Shown: positions 24,717-33,748, counted from the first letter of the stretch. The stretch: 64,000 bases of DNA from Mucilaginibacter sp. dw_454 (GCF_018449775.1 NZ_JAAVVB010000001.1:124001-188000); one strand, 5' to 3'. Notes: generated by a model not told the origin, from the letters alone. Numbers and translations: made by a program.

Positions 24717-25511
24717 CTAAAATGCCCCCTTCAATAAACCACCCTCTGCACGGATAGCAGCACCATTGGTAGCCGCCGCAAGCGGACTAGATAAATACGT
24801 AACCATATTAGCCACCTCATCCGTAGTTAAAAAGCGTTGAATGATAGACGTTGGGCGCATGGTTTTAAAGAAATCAACCTCAATCTGCTCAACGGTTTTG
24901 TTCTGATCCTTCGCCAGGTTTTCTATGAAACTACCGACGCCTTCAGAAAGGGTAGGACCCGGTAGTACCGAGTTTACCGTTACATTAGTGCCTTTAGTCA
25001 GCTCTGCTAAACCACGAGCAATGGCTATTTGTGCGGTCTTGGTCATGCCGTAATGAATCATCTCTTCCGGGATCTGCACGGCAGATTCGCTGGAAATAAA
25101 GATAATCCGGCCCCAATTCTTTTTCAGCATTTTATCAAAATAAACGCGCGACAACCTGATACCGCTCAATACATTGATCTCATAAAACCTAAACCAATCC
25201 TCATCGCTGATATCAGCAAATGCTTTAGGCTCAAATATCGCTACGTTATTGATCAGTATATCTACCTCGGGCACCTTTGCAATCAATGCGGCTATCTGGC
25301 CCTTGTCAGCAAAATCGGCGATCACCCCGGTTACGTCTTTATTGCCCGTGGCTTCAATAATGCTTTTTACAGCATCATCCACACGTTGTTGGGTGCGTCC
25401 GTTAACAATAACTTTTGCGCCTTCCTGGGCCAAATGCTTGGCTATGGCATAGCCTATGCCAGCGGTCGATCCGGTAACCAGGGCTATTTTATCTTTGAGT
25501 TGTAAGTCCAT
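24717..25511 (-). CDS. SDR family NAD(P)-dependent oxidoreductase
   Basis: 264 residues, a classical short-chain dehydrogenase. The cofactor loop is ALVTGSTAGIGYAIAKHL (TGxxxGIG), the NNVA motif is in ILINNVAIFEP, catalytic Ser is in IIFISSESAV, and YGMTK holds the Tyr and Lys. The basic residue after the second strand (VNGRTQQRV) points to NADP preference. It lies four bases after the other SDR gene at 25516, so the two are one operon. The substrate is unknown; the C-terminal part with SEGVGSFIENLAKDQNKTVE is like many uncharacterised SDRs annotated as 3-oxoacyl-ACP reductase-like. Confidence 0.92.
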   Translation of the reverse strand: MDLQLKDKIALVTGSTAGIGYAIAKHLAQEGAKVIVNGRTQQRVDDAVKSIIEATGNKDVTGVIADFADKGQIAALIAKVPEVDILINNVAIFEPKAFADISDEDWFRFYEINVLSGIRLSRVYFDKMLKKNWGRIIFISSESAVQIPEEMIHYGMTKTAQIAIARGLAELTKGTNVTVNSVLPGPTLSEGVGSFIENLAKDQNKTVEQIEVDFFKTMRPTSIIQRFLTTDEVANMVTYLSSPLAAATNGAAIRAEGGLLKGAF

Positions 25512-25515
25512 TTTA

Positions 25516-26364
25516 TTATTCGTTTACTGGGAAATCTGCACCTGTCGTAGTGTCTTCCCAGGCATCGTAATCTTTCTTCAACACATCCAGCTTATTGCGG
25601 GCGCCTTTTAGGGCAGCAACACCCAGTAACAGGTGCAAAGGCGGGTGCTCGGCTTCAACAGCCTTAACAATGGCTTTAGCCGCACGTACCGGGTCGCCGG
25701 GTTGGCTGCCGCTATAACCGCGGATGGCTTGTTTGTTAGCCTCGGCCGTTTCTTTATAATCATCAATAACGATCTTACTGTTATTTGCCGATCTGCCCGC
25801 CCAGTCGGTACGGAAACCACTTGGGTTAATCACAGTTACCTTGATACCCAGGGGCGCAGTTTCTTTAGCCAGAGCCTCGCTATAGCCGTCAACAGCAAAC
25901 TTTGTTGCGTTGTAGAAGCCAACACCCGGAAAGCCAACCAAACCGCCTATAGAGGCTATATTTACAATATGTCCGCTGTGTTTAGCGCGCATCAGCGGCA
26001 GCACTTCGGTAGTGGTGTGTGTCAGTCCCCAGAAGTTAATTTCAAACATGCGGCGCACCTCATCTTCCTCGCTCTCTTCAATCGCCCCAAAATAGCCTAT
26101 ACCCGCGTTGTTTACCAGTACGTCTATCTGCCCAAACTTTTCATTAACCTGCGCTACGGCCGATTTGATCTCGGTCTGATCCGTTACATCCAATTTAACT
26201 GCAATAGCGGTGTCAGGGTATTCATCCACAATATCCTGCACGTCTTCAACCTTTCGCGAGGCTACACCTGCGCGGTAACCCGCCTTTAGTACTTCTTTAG
26301 CCAGTTCCCTGCCGAAACCGGTTGAACAGCCTGTTATTAACCAAACTTTACTCATGTTTTTCAA
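25516..26364 (-). CDS. SDR family oxidoreductase
   Basis: 282 residues. WLITGCSTGFGRELAKEVLK gives the TGxxxGxG loop, VLVNNAGIGYFG the NNAG motif, IASIGG the Ser region and YNATKFAVDGYSEAL the catalytic Tyr-Lys pair. The GCSTGFG form of the loop is typical of the SDR subgroup that Bacteroidota and Proteobacteria annotate as oxidoreductase/retinol-dehydrogenase-like. First gene of a two-gene operon with the SDR at 24717. Substrate unknown. The assignment to the superfamily is secure. Confidence 0.92.
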   Translation of the reverse strand: MKNMSKVWLITGCSTGFGRELAKEVLKAGYRAGVASRKVEDVQDIVDEYPDTAIAVKLDVTDQTEIKSAVAQVNEKFGQIDVLVNNAGIGYFGAIEESEEDEVRRMFEINFWGLTHTTTEVLPLMRAKHSGHIVNIASIGGLVGFPGVGFYNATKFAVDGYSEALAKETAPLGIKVTVINPSGFRTDWAGRSANNSKIVIDDYKETAEANKQAIRGYSGSQPGDPVRAAKAIVKAVEAEHPPLHLLLGVAALKGARNKLDVLKKDYDAWEDTTTGADFPVNE

Positions 26365-26452
26365 AAGATTTAAATGTTAATCAAAATAACAGTATAGGGT
26401 GTAAATGTTTGTCATGCGTTTGTTTTTAATGGAAACTTACAAAGAGTGGATT

Positions 26453-26485
26453 AAACTTACGAAGTTTTAGAAACTTCGTAAGTTT
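26453..26485. repeat. Perfect 15-bp palindrome with 3-base loop
   Basis: AAACTTACGAAGTTT at 26453-26467 and its exact complement at 26471-26485, loop TAG. It lies upstream of the SDR operon and beyond the terminator of the next gene. It may be a dispersed hairpin or an operator for the SDR genes. Confidence 0.7.
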
Positions 26486-26504
26486 TGCCTTGGCGACAAC
26501 AAAA

Positions 26505-26536
26505 AAGGCGGGCACTTTAACAGTGTCCGCCTTCTT
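26505..26536 (-). terminator. Rho-independent terminator of the Gly-rich protein gene
   Basis: On the minus strand: GGCGGACAC, loop tgttaaa, GTGCCCGCC, then six T. It lies about 30 bases past the stop of the gene at 26563. Confidence 0.9.
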
Positions 26537-26562
26537 GGGTATTTGAAATTATTAATTATTGC

Positions 26563-27672
26563 TTAGTCTGGGCTGTTATCTGGTGTGCCGGTAACCTTAT
26601 AGGCTTTTTTACCTTCGGCGTCCTGGATTTGCTGGTAGTAAAAATCATCAGGAGACACATAGTATAACTGACCGTTGATTCTAATTTTACGGCTATCAGA
26701 TGGTAAGCTGTAAAAAATGTCGCCAATTTCTGGCATAGCTACGGCAGGCTGATTACCTTGCTGACGGGGAGCCGGCGCAGGTTGATCCTGGTAACCGCCT
26801 TGATCCTGTCCCTGAGGAGCGTATCCGCCCTGGTCCTGACCTTGATCTTGTCCCTGGTCATCAGTATTTAATTGGCCGTCTTTACCGGCAACCTGGTAAA
26901 CAACGCTACCGTCGTCTTTAGTAACCGGGGTATAGTAAACACCATTAGCTTCGTAATATTGCTGACCGTTTATAGTAATAGACTTCGCATTGCCTGGCAG
27001 CGTATTGATTGCTGCACCTATAGGTGGCTCAACTACAGTATATTGGTCGTTATCATATTGATAAAAATAACCACCGCTGTAGTAAAATTGTGAGTCGCCC
27101 CACCAGAATGGGTAATAACCATAAGGCAATACACCAAGGCTAAAACCTAAACGAGGATAATACAAGCTGGCATAGAAACCACGATTATAATAAAAGCCTC
27201 TGTGAGCATACCATGGGCTATAACGGTAGCCAAAACTACGGCCGTAACCACCCGGGTAATAACGCCCGCCACGGCTATAACCGCCACGGTAACCTGAAAT
27301 TCCTCCTCTATAGGCAGTTGCACCACCTACATGAGCGCCACCACGCACACCTGATGCGCCGGGAGCAAAAGCCCTGGTAGATTGTGATCTGTTGAAACTG
27401 TTGGTTGTGGCACCTCTTGAGAAGCCACCTCCAGATGGACGGCTAAAAGAACCTGAAGGACGGCTAAAGCTACCGCCGCTACGAGAACCGCCACCGCTAA
27501 AATGACTGCCGCCACCGCCGCCGCCGTGGAAACCACCACCGCCGCCGCCATGAGAACCGCCACCGCCACCAGAATGACCGCCGCCACGTTGAGCGTCGGC
27601 AGGGATGGCTAAAAACAAGCATAATAATCCGGTTAAGCCTGTTAGTGTTAAATATTTTGATATCCTTTTCAT
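26563..27672 (-). CDS. Exported Gly/Tyr-rich protein with two DUF6515-like repeats
   Basis: 369 residues with signal peptide (ending AIPADA). Residues about 28-145 are almost only Gly, Ser, His, Arg and Phe (GGGGGSHGGGGGGFHGGGG), then a Tyr-rich aromatic stretch (about 145-215: YRGGYSRGGRYYPGGYGRSF and on). Two units follow: SITINGQQYYEANGVYYTPV (about 235) and KIRINGQLYYVSPDDFYYQQ (about 328), each continuing in a strand with YQVAG or YKVTG; these resemble the DUF6515 family by memory. Between them is a Gln/Gly/Asp-rich linker (QGQDQGQDQGG). Low sequence complexity suggests a surface or cell-envelope matrix protein. Function unknown. It is monocistronic with its own terminator. Confidence 0.8.
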   Translation of the reverse strand: MKRISKYLTLTGLTGLLCLFLAIPADAQRGGGHSGGGGGSHGGGGGGFHGGGGGGSHFSGGGSRSGGSFSRPSGSFSRPSGGGFSRGATTNSFNRSQSTRAFAPGASGVRGGAHVGGATAYRGGISGYRGGYSRGGRYYPGGYGRSFGYRYSPWYAHRGFYYNRGFYASLYYPRLGFSLGVLPYGYYPFWWGDSQFYYSGGYFYQYDNDQYTVVEPPIGAAINTLPGNAKSITINGQQYYEANGVYYTPVTKDDGSVVYQVAGKDGQLNTDDQGQDQGQDQGGYAPQGQDQGGYQDQPAPAPRQQGNQPAVAMPEIGDIFYSLPSDSRKIRINGQLYYVSPDDFYYQQIQDAEGKKAYKVTGTPDNSPD

Positions 27673-28083
27673 AATTTGTTTAATTATAGCAGCTTTTCTG
27701 GGGCTGTTATTGATATAGACTAAAAAAATGCCACAGGTTTAATGGCACTATAATTTATATTCAAAAAGTAGTCCAAGATTACTATTAGTTGACAATACCT
27801 ACTAATTTGTCAGGTTCTTGAGTGCATGAGTGTTTTTTTTTGTATCCCGGTGGGGACAGGTGTGGGTACATTTTACTTGAATGTGTTGATGGAGGAATTT
27901 GATTGGTATGGTGCGTATCTGATTTTTATTTCGGTGGTATAAATGTTTAAAAATGATTGATTTAATAATTGTTTGTGATTGAGTGGTGGTGTTAATAATT
28001 GCTTGAGTGGATTAAGGGAAACTATGGAAGCCTTTGAAGCATACAACTAATCTCTAACCACCCAGTTTCTGTTCACCAATTAT
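27673..28083. other. Intergenic stretch without a recognisable gene
   Basis: 411 bases upstream of the Gly-rich protein gene. AT-rich, with no open frame of note, no hairpin with a T-tract and no repeat that I recognise. It probably holds the promoter of the gene at 27672 on the minus strand. Confidence 0.4.
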
Positions 28084-28402
28084 GGCGTTGCCTGCGGCCC
28101 GCGCTATCCGCTCATACTGCTCAAGGCCTTAGCCGCAAGGCCGGTATCCGCTGCTATCGCTAACGCGGTATAAGGCTGCCGCAAGCGTCCTGTTTGTGGT
28201 AAATTTTCTCTAATAGTGCTGTCCGAAGTTTGCAACTTCGGACAGCGTCGTTGTCTCACCCTCTTTATCGCTTGCGGAAGAGAGGGTGGTCGAGCCAAGC
28301 GATGACCGGGTGAGTCGCCGCGTTAGGGATTGCAGCGGATACCGGCCAGGCGCCTAAGGCCCTGTGACGTATGAGCGGAAAGCCCGGACCGAAGGTAACG
28401 CC
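28084..28402. mobile_element. Putative MITE-like element with 85-bp imperfect terminal inverted repeats
   Basis: Arms 28084-28168 and 28318-28402 are both exactly 85 bases and inverted copies: GGCGTTGCCTGCGGCCCGCG against the complement beginning GGCGTTACCTTCGGTCCGGG; both contain GGCCGGTATCCGCTGC and end in TAACGCGG. The centre holds two hairpins, GTCCGAAGTT-tgc-AACTTCGGAC (28217-28239) and CACCCTCT...AGAGGGTG. The frames crossing it (for example 28104-28298 minus) have no domain and are treated as noise. No transposase is nearby and no target duplication is visible. Confidence 0.65.
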
Positions 28403-28416
28403 AAAATCATCCACAC

Positions 28417-28558
28417 ACTGATCCAAAAAAGACTTATAAGTCATAAAAAGTGATCCAAACTGATCCAACTATTAAAATAGTTTTAATGTAATTAATTGAT
28501 TTTTAAATGGTTGTAATTTTCAGGTGATCCAACTGATCCACATTCTCGCGTGGATCAC
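28417..28558. repeat. Paired-heptamer element, copy 2 (TGATCCA / TGGATCA)
   Basis: TGATCCA occurs at 28419, at 28451 and 28461 (10 apart), and at 28525 and 28534 (9 apart), with the inverted form TGGATCA at 28551. The first unit is separated from the first pair by GACTT-AT-AAGTC, with six T on the minus strand. The layout equals that of the element at 11519-11658, but the heptamer differs. It starts 15 bases after the end of the inverted-repeat element at 28402 and lies just downstream of the gene at 28592. Confidence 0.75.
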
Positions 28559-28591
28559 TTCCTTAAATCTCCGACGAAAGGTTTAGCGCGA

Positions 28592-29257
28592 TTAAAACTC
28601 ATAGGCTATCCTGGCATTCAAAGTCAGGCTCAGGGCGAGTCCATCGTAAGGCTCATTTACCCCATAGCTGAGATTCAGTTCGCGCGGAGGAACTCGGTAG
28701 GCATGCGGATCAATCATACCTGATTGTGTTACCCTTCGCAATTCGCCGCCAAAGCCGCCATAAAAATCAAATACTATGTGTTTCCAAAGTAATTGCACGC
28801 CGTATTTAAGATTTCCGGCAATGATCAGTTTATGGATATCGACATTGTCAAGATACGATGGTGTATTACTGCCGCTATCTGCCGCAAACGCTTCATCAGC
28901 TTTATAATTTACTTTTAGGTACATCGCGTTAGCTGCTACATACATGCGGAAATTTCTTCGCCTGGTTGGCAAAAAGTACTTCTGTTCTATGTCAAGGCGC
29001 CAACCCTTGTAATTAGAAAAATCTATTTCAGGGTCTATTACACTTGTCATTCGCGCTACAGCAAATGAAGTGGCAAGGTTTTTACCGTAAGCGCGCTGGT
29101 AACCCAGTTCGAACCCTGGATTTATAGGGTCTATGGCCCTTAACGGCGTAATGAAAATTTGATTAGGGCGGTCATTCTCATGGCTTTGCGCCAGCGTGAC
29201 CCTGGTGCTTAAAGTAATAAAGACAAGAAGGATAAGCTTGGTTAGGTTTAGTCGCAT
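28592..29257 (-). CDS. Putative outer-membrane beta-barrel protein
   Basis: 221 residues with signal peptide (ending RVTLAQ). The mature part is rich in alternating hydrophobic and polar strands with aromatic ends, such as FELGYQRAYGKNLATSFAVA, WRLDIEQKYFLPTRRRNFRM, LKYGVQLLWKHIVFDFYGGF, and it closes with LTLNARIAYEF, a C-terminal Phe beta-signal. This resembles the small DUF3575-like or OmpW-sized barrels of Bacteroidota but I do not recognise the exact family. No neighbouring gene on the same strand within 300 bases. Outer-membrane location is inferred. Confidence 0.7.
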   Translation of the reverse strand: MRLNLTKLILLVFITLSTRVTLAQSHENDRPNQIFITPLRAIDPINPGFELGYQRAYGKNLATSFAVARMTSVIDPEIDFSNYKGWRLDIEQKYFLPTRRRNFRMYVAANAMYLKVNYKADEAFAADSGSNTPSYLDNVDIHKLIIAGNLKYGVQLLWKHIVFDFYGGFGGELRRVTQSGMIDPHAYRVPPRELNLSYGVNEPYDGLALSLTLNARIAYEF

Positions 29258-29458
29258 GTTCAGATTTACTTACTCTAAGATAAGGGTTTTGCACCATATA
29301 CACTCATAACTAGCATTTGTTGGCGGCGTAATAGTTTGATTTGTAAACTTTGAATAACACCATGGTGGCGTTTTTAACTGATAATTTAACCGGCCCATAA
29401 TATTAAGTGATTAGACGGATCTTAATTTTAGGTAACACTTAAAATAATAAAAAACGTT

Positions 29459-29845
29459 ATGGAACCAACAGCAAATGCACTAAACTGGTTTGAAATACCG
29501 GTTGAAGAAATTGAACGCGCACAAGATTTTTATGAAGGCATATTCGACATGGATATGGCACCGCTGCAAGAAATGCCGGGCATGATTATGGTGGGTTTCC
29601 CCATTGATATGGCTAGCGGCAAAGTATCAGGCGCGCTGGTAGAGAGTGATAACCACATACCTTCTGAAGAAGGAGCGATTATTTATCTGAACGCAAATCC
29701 TGATATGCAAGTTATCCTTGATCGCGTAGAAGAGTTAGGCGGCGAAATATTGATGCCTCGCACAGAGATTAGTCCTGAAATTGGCTATATGGCGTTCATC
29801 ATTGATTCTGAAGGCAACAAGGTTGGGCTGCACTCACAAAATTAA
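29459..29845 (+). CDS. VOC family protein (glyoxalase/dioxygenase superfamily)
   Basis: 128 residues, one VOC domain. ALNWFEIPVEEIERAQDFYE opens the first beta-alpha-beta unit; IIYLNANPDMQVILDRVEEL and GYMAFIIDSEGNKVGLHSQ the second. Many such proteins bind a metal for glyoxalase, dioxygenase or resistance functions. In the usual positions the first unit has Asn and Glu in NWFEIPV and the second has Asp/Glu in FIIDSEGNKVGLH, so metal ligands are uncertain. Monocistronic, followed by a strong terminator. Exact activity not predictable. Confidence 0.88.
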   Translation: MEPTANALNWFEIPVEEIERAQDFYEGIFDMDMAPLQEMPGMIMVGFPIDMASGKVSGALVESDNHIPSEEGAIIYLNANPDMQVILDRVEELGGEILMPRTEISPEIGYMAFIIDSEGNKVGLHSQN

Positions 29846-29860
29846 GTACTGTTTGCAAAC

Positions 29861-29895
29861 AAAAAATCCCGGGCATTAACGCCCGGGATTTTTTG
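29861..29895. terminator. Strong bidirectional Rho-independent terminator
   Basis: AAAAAATCCCGGGC, loop attaac, GCCCGGGATTTTTT: a 9-bp GC-rich stem with A/T tracts on both sides, so it can stop transcription from the VOC gene (plus) and from the UspA gene (minus), which ends at 29918. Confidence 0.93.
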
Positions 29896-29917
29896 TTTTA
29901 AATAAGATTATTCCTGG

Positions 29918-30739
29918 TTATTCGTGTAAAACCAATATGGCTTTTACCGATTTGTTCATAACCTGATTAACAGTGCTGCGGTTAAACAAGCGATAAACAA
30001 TGTTATGGTGATGCTTTACTAAACAAAGGATATCGGTTTCATTGTTCTCCACAAATTCCATGATGCCGTTTAAAGGGCGGCTCTCATTGATATAATTAAA
30101 ATCAAGCTCGGTGTTTTTTATCAGGGCGCGTAGTTTGCTTTCACCGGTTTCAACTTGTTTGGTCGTGGTTTTTTCTGCAACATACAATACGTTCATTTTT
30201 TCAGACCCAAAGGCTTCTACCATTTCGTTGAGGGCGTTAACATCTCCGGCAGAAAGCCTGGTTTCATAATCAGTAGCCAAAGTGATTACCGGGGTAGCAG
30301 AAAGTTTGCTTTCTAACGGTACAATCAACGTAGGGATTTTCACAGCTGAAACCATCATACTGGCGTTGCTGCCCACAATACCTGCAATGCCTGTAGAACC
30401 GGTAATACCCATAACCAGGATTTCTACATGGTTTTCGTCAATATAACGGGTTATTACGTTTTTTAAAGAACCAACACTACAGATAGTATTTACTTCAATA
30501 TCCTGATATTTTTCATCGCTTGTGTAATTACTTACCCATGCTTTTAAAGCTTCTCTTTTGGTATTGTAATAGTCATCAATAAATATGGCGTTGTAAGTGC
30601 TATTGTTAACACCTTCTGTAGTGCCTATAGCATGCAGCACGCATACTTCCATATTTAACATTTTAGCCAACTCCATAGCATAGGCCAGAGCATTACCTGC
30701 ACTGGCTGAAAAATCGGTGGCAACAAGTATTTGTTTCAT
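29918..30739 (-). CDS. Universal stress protein, two UspA domains
   Basis: 273 residues with two tandem Usp domains (about 1-145 and 150-273). The first starts KQILVATDFSASAGNALAYA and has the ATP-binding pattern G-2x-G-9x-G/S in MGITGSTGIAGIVGSNASMM; the second keeps the fold (VITLATDYETRLS, LVKHHHNIVYRLFNRSTVNQ) but its ATP loop is degenerate, so one nucleotide site is likely. Cytoplasmic. It follows the PiT phosphate transporter gene after about 24 bases on the same strand, so they are probably co-transcribed, linking stress response to phosphate or to general ion state; that is inference. Confidence 0.93.
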   Translation of the reverse strand: MKQILVATDFSASAGNALAYAMELAKMLNMEVCVLHAIGTTEGVNNSTYNAIFIDDYYNTKREALKAWVSNYTSDEKYQDIEVNTICSVGSLKNVITRYIDENHVEILVMGITGSTGIAGIVGSNASMMVSAVKIPTLIVPLESKLSATPVITLATDYETRLSAGDVNALNEMVEAFGSEKMNVLYVAEKTTTKQVETGESKLRALIKNTELDFNYINESRPLNGIMEFVENNETDILCLVKHHHNIVYRLFNRSTVNQVMNKSVKAILVLHE

Positions 30740-30763
30740 TTCTTTCGGAGATTAAAATTACAA

Positions 30764-32173
30764 TTAAATAAACAGGTGGAAAAGCGTAAAAAATATAACA
30801 CCGAATATCATAGCGACAGGTAAGGTTAATATCCAGGCCATGGCAATGCTTTTTAGGGTGCCACTATTTAAATTGCCCGAACCACCCGAAGCAACCATCG
30901 AACCGGCGATACCGCTCGACAATACGTGCGTGGTACTCACCGGCAGGCCAAATGCGGTACTGATACCTATGGTTGATGCTGCGATGATCTCTGACGATGC
31001 GCCCTGTGCATAATTTAAATGCTGGTTGCCAATTTTCTCGCCAATAGTTACTACAATTCTTTTCCAACCAATCATTGTACCCAAACCCAGGGAGATAGAT
31101 ATAGTTGCTATTACCCAGATAGGTGCAAAATCAGTAAGCCCGTTCAAGCCTTTAGAGGCGGTTGTAAGGGTTGCTCTGTCAGCGTCAGCTAGTTTTATTT
31201 GTTTATCGCCCAATACAGTGGTGATGTCTTTGATATCAGTTTTTATCTGCTTACGGAATTTATAAGTTTTTTCCGGGGCGGCTACCTGTAACTTGGTTTT
31301 AGTTATTGCAGAGTCGAGTGTGAAAATCTCGGCCTGACCAATTTTTTGATCAGATTTAACCCGGCTCATTACCTGTTCTGTCTGGTTTAATGACAACAAT
31401 ATTTTGTCGTTAGAGATTGCGTGGTTAACAGCAAACTTTGCCGGCAAAAAGGCAATCAATATCAGCATTAGCAAGCCAACGCCTTTTTGACCATCATTAC
31501 TACCGTGAAAAAAGCTTACCAGCGTGCAGGTAAGTATTAGTAAACAACGCACTAAAAACGGCGGTTTATCATTTTCGCCGGTTGGGATATGCAGCAAAGC
31601 CTTTGCTTTAATAACATCTTTTAAAAGCCACATTAACAAAGCCGCGGCGCCAAAGCCAAATAATGGCGACAAGATTAACGATAAGCCGATCTCTTTTGCC
31701 TTGTCCCAATTTACACCTACACCACCATAGAACCAGGTAAACGCTAAACTGGCCCCTATTAAAGCGCCATATAACGTATGCGAACTTGAACAAGGGATAC
31801 CCAGGTACCAGGTACCCAAGTTCCATATAATGGACGACAGCAATACGGCAAGCACAAAGCATGCGCCCACGCCAACGGGCAACGCCATCATATTATCAAT
31901 AGGCAACAGTTTTAAAATGCTCATGGCTACAGCCACACCACCTAAAAATACACCCATGAAATTAAAAAATCCAGACCACGGAATAGCGTAAACCGGTTTT
32001 AATGCTTTGGTGTAAATAACGGTAGCAACCGCATTTGCCGTGTCATGAAACCCGTTTACAAATTCAAAGCCAACAACGGCTAGTAAACAAAGAAAGAAAA
32101 CGATCAAAATGGAACCACTCAGGGTTACTTCGCCTAAAAAAGGTAGCGTAATAAAATTGAATACGAATAGCAT
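30764..32173 (-). CDS. Inorganic phosphate transporter, PiT family
   Basis: 469 residues from the ATG at 32173 (MLFVFNFITLPFLG); an ATG at 32248 would add 25 residues without hydrophobic character and seems less likely. About ten membrane segments. The PiT signatures are duplicated: GFEFVNGFHDTANAVATVIY near residue 40 and FFHGSNDGQKGVGLLM near 240; a third conserved piece is FGLPVSTTHVLSSGIAG near the C-terminus and SSSHTLYGALIGASL near 130. A hydrophilic insert of about 110 residues lies in the middle (about 265-345), as in many Bacteroidota PiT proteins. Imports phosphate with H+ or Na+ as a metal-phosphate. First gene of a unit with uspA-like 29918-30739. Confidence 0.93.
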   Translation of the reverse strand: MLFVFNFITLPFLGEVTLSGSILIVFFLCLLAVVGFEFVNGFHDTANAVATVIYTKALKPVYAIPWSGFFNFMGVFLGGVAVAMSILKLLPIDNMMALPVGVGACFVLAVLLSSIIWNLGTWYLGIPCSSSHTLYGALIGASLAFTWFYGGVGVNWDKAKEIGLSLILSPLFGFGAAALLMWLLKDVIKAKALLHIPTGENDKPPFLVRCLLILTCTLVSFFHGSNDGQKGVGLLMLILIAFLPAKFAVNHAISNDKILLSLNQTEQVMSRVKSDQKIGQAEIFTLDSAITKTKLQVAAPEKTYKFRKQIKTDIKDITTVLGDKQIKLADADRATLTTASKGLNGLTDFAPIWVIATISISLGLGTMIGWKRIVVTIGEKIGNQHLNYAQGASSEIIAASTIGISTAFGLPVSTTHVLSSGIAGSMVASGGSGNLNSGTLKSIAMAWILTLPVAMIFGVIFFTLFHLFI

Positions 32174-32493
32174 AATGCTTTGGATAAGAATAAATTGTGA
32201 AAACTTACTGTAACCAAAGAAAAGCGTATGGCATTTACTTTTTGACAATTTAAGATTATCAAATTGTGAACGTTACTGCCAGGATTATATGAGAAGAAAT
32301 TGTACTCTTAAATGAATCACTATTTAGTTGCCTATTCATTAAGAGCGCCTATGTGGGGACGTGTGGCTAACTAAATAACCAACAAGGCAACGCTTGCAAG
32401 GGGCAAGCGCAGTATTAGCTATCCGACTCTTGATCGCAATCTCAGAAAGACCATCATTTTATTGAGCCGGATGTTGGATTGATAGGGCTTTAT

Positions 32494-32658
32494 TTAAGCC
32501 GTCAGTTCGAGTTTACGAACGTATTTTTCTACCGCTTCAGCATAGCTTTCGCCGGCTTTAAACGCCTCGTTAAGTTCGTCCTGGCTAATTCCGAATTCAT
32601 TCGACCAATAAGCCACTTCGTCTGGGGTCTGAGCAGGTTGTTGCGTTAAATTTTCCAT
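32494..32658 (-). CDS. Small DUF3606-like protein
   Basis: 54 residues (ATG at 32658, TAA at 32494-32496), found by reading the minus strand by hand. The core QTPDEVAYWSNEFGISQDEL, then NEAFKAGESYAEAVEKY, fits the short DUF3606 family (E/D-V-x-Y-W-x-x-x-F/L-x-x-x-x-x-E-L). These are short helical cytoplasmic proteins of unknown function, common in Bacteroidota and Proteobacteria. It lies between the PiT and the PorP/SprF genes, apparently with its own promoter. The surrounding 32249-32493 holds nothing else I can support. Confidence 0.75.
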   Translation of the reverse strand: MENLTQQPAQTPDEVAYWSNEFGISQDELNEAFKAGESYAEAVEKYVRKLELTA

Positions 32659-32759
32659 GGGGTAAATTTACCTCTCGTGGATAAACTAGGTGTTACTTGT
32701 GTGTTAATAAAATGTTAAGTTTTTGATGGGGCTTTGCTGTGATAATAGATCTAGCTCAA

Positions 32760-33746
32760 CTAAAACTTATAACACCGCAACTCTGGCCTGTTTGATCTTG
32801 ACGAGTTATTGTTAAGATAAAATCCTATGGATAGTTCATGACTGCCATAGTTGTAGGTGCCGAGGGCGTTAAGATCATGGTCGTAAGAGTAACCTATGCG
32901 CATAGACGGTGTAACAAAAAACTCAACGATGGCTCCAAATGCGTTTTGAAGGGGATAATCGCTCTGCAGATTCTTTTTCGGATAAAGCTTAATAGAGCTA
33001 CGGTAAAATCCGCCGAACGATAGACCGCTGCTAAAAATGATAGATGCATCCAGGTCAAGGGTAGTGGGCCCTTTAAAATCGTCTTTGATCAAAAATACAG
33101 GTTTAATCTTAGTGTCTTCATTCAGATCAAGCAGCGTGCCAGCTGTAAGGTAGATATGGGGCTGTGGTACCGGCACCAGCATGTTACTGCTATTGGTGTT
33201 TTTAATAAACCGGGCCACCAAATTAGTTGCCGAAAGACCCACAAAGTTGGTTGATGTTGAATAAAATATGCCCACGTTGGCATCTGGAAGCGTAGTGCTT
33301 TGTGACGTTGTTGGAATAGACGAGTCGCCGGTTTGTATGGCGTTCAGTTTTGTGCCATCAATACCCAATTGCTCAATGCCGGCAGCCAGGCCAAACGAGA
33401 GGTGAGAAGTTTCGTCATAACCCACAGGTATCATGTAAGAATAGTTAACATAACCCGATAAAGAACTTTGCGCACCTATACGATCGCTGGTTACCATAGC
33501 GCCTAAGCCAACATGCGTATCCGGTATAGCACCGTCTGCTGCTATAGAAAAACTTTCTGGTGCACCCGCTACGCCTACCCATTGCGATCGGAAGTACGAT
33601 TGTACATAAATATCATCTTTATATCCCGTGTAGGCTGGATTAATAAAAATGCCATTGAAAATATGCTGGCTCATCTGGGTATCCTGTTGCGCCAAAGCCT
33701 TCATTGCAAACAATATCATGATATAAAATAGGCTTGTTTTTTTCAT
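32760..33746 (-). CDS. PorP/SprF family T9SS membrane protein
   Basis: 328 residues with a signal peptide (ending MKALAQ). QDTQMSQHIFNGIFINPAYT is the hallmark start of the PorP/SprF family (x-Q-x-P/S-x-F-x-x-Y-M-x-N-x-x-x-x-N-P-A), followed by a beta-barrel of about 14 strands (SLSGYVNYSYMIPVG, MRIGYSYDHDLNALGTYNYG). These outer-membrane proteins partner with T9SS cargo that carry a type B C-terminal domain and are thought to anchor or help attach them at the cell surface. Last gene of the minus-strand cluster: it begins two bases after the stop of the type B domain protein (33749). A sister gene is at 50593. Confidence 0.93.
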   Translation of the reverse strand: MKKTSLFYIMILFAMKALAQQDTQMSQHIFNGIFINPAYTGYKDDIYVQSYFRSQWVGVAGAPESFSIAADGAIPDTHVGLGAMVTSDRIGAQSSLSGYVNYSYMIPVGYDETSHLSFGLAAGIEQLGIDGTKLNAIQTGDSSIPTTSQSTTLPDANVGIFYSTSTNFVGLSATNLVARFIKNTNSSNMLVPVPQPHIYLTAGTLLDLNEDTKIKPVFLIKDDFKGPTTLDLDASIIFSSGLSFGGFYRSSIKLYPKKNLQSDYPLQNAFGAIVEFFVTPSMRIGYSYDHDLNALGTYNYGSHELSIGFYLNNNSSRSNRPELRCYKF

Positions 33747-33748
33747 GG

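Noticed and set aside
27327..27587. 86-codon Ala/Val-rich minus frame
   Set aside because: Shadow of the Gly-rich coding sequence in another frame.
28104..28468. Two minus frames in the inverted-repeat element
   Set aside because: They follow the arms of the repeat and have no recognisable features.
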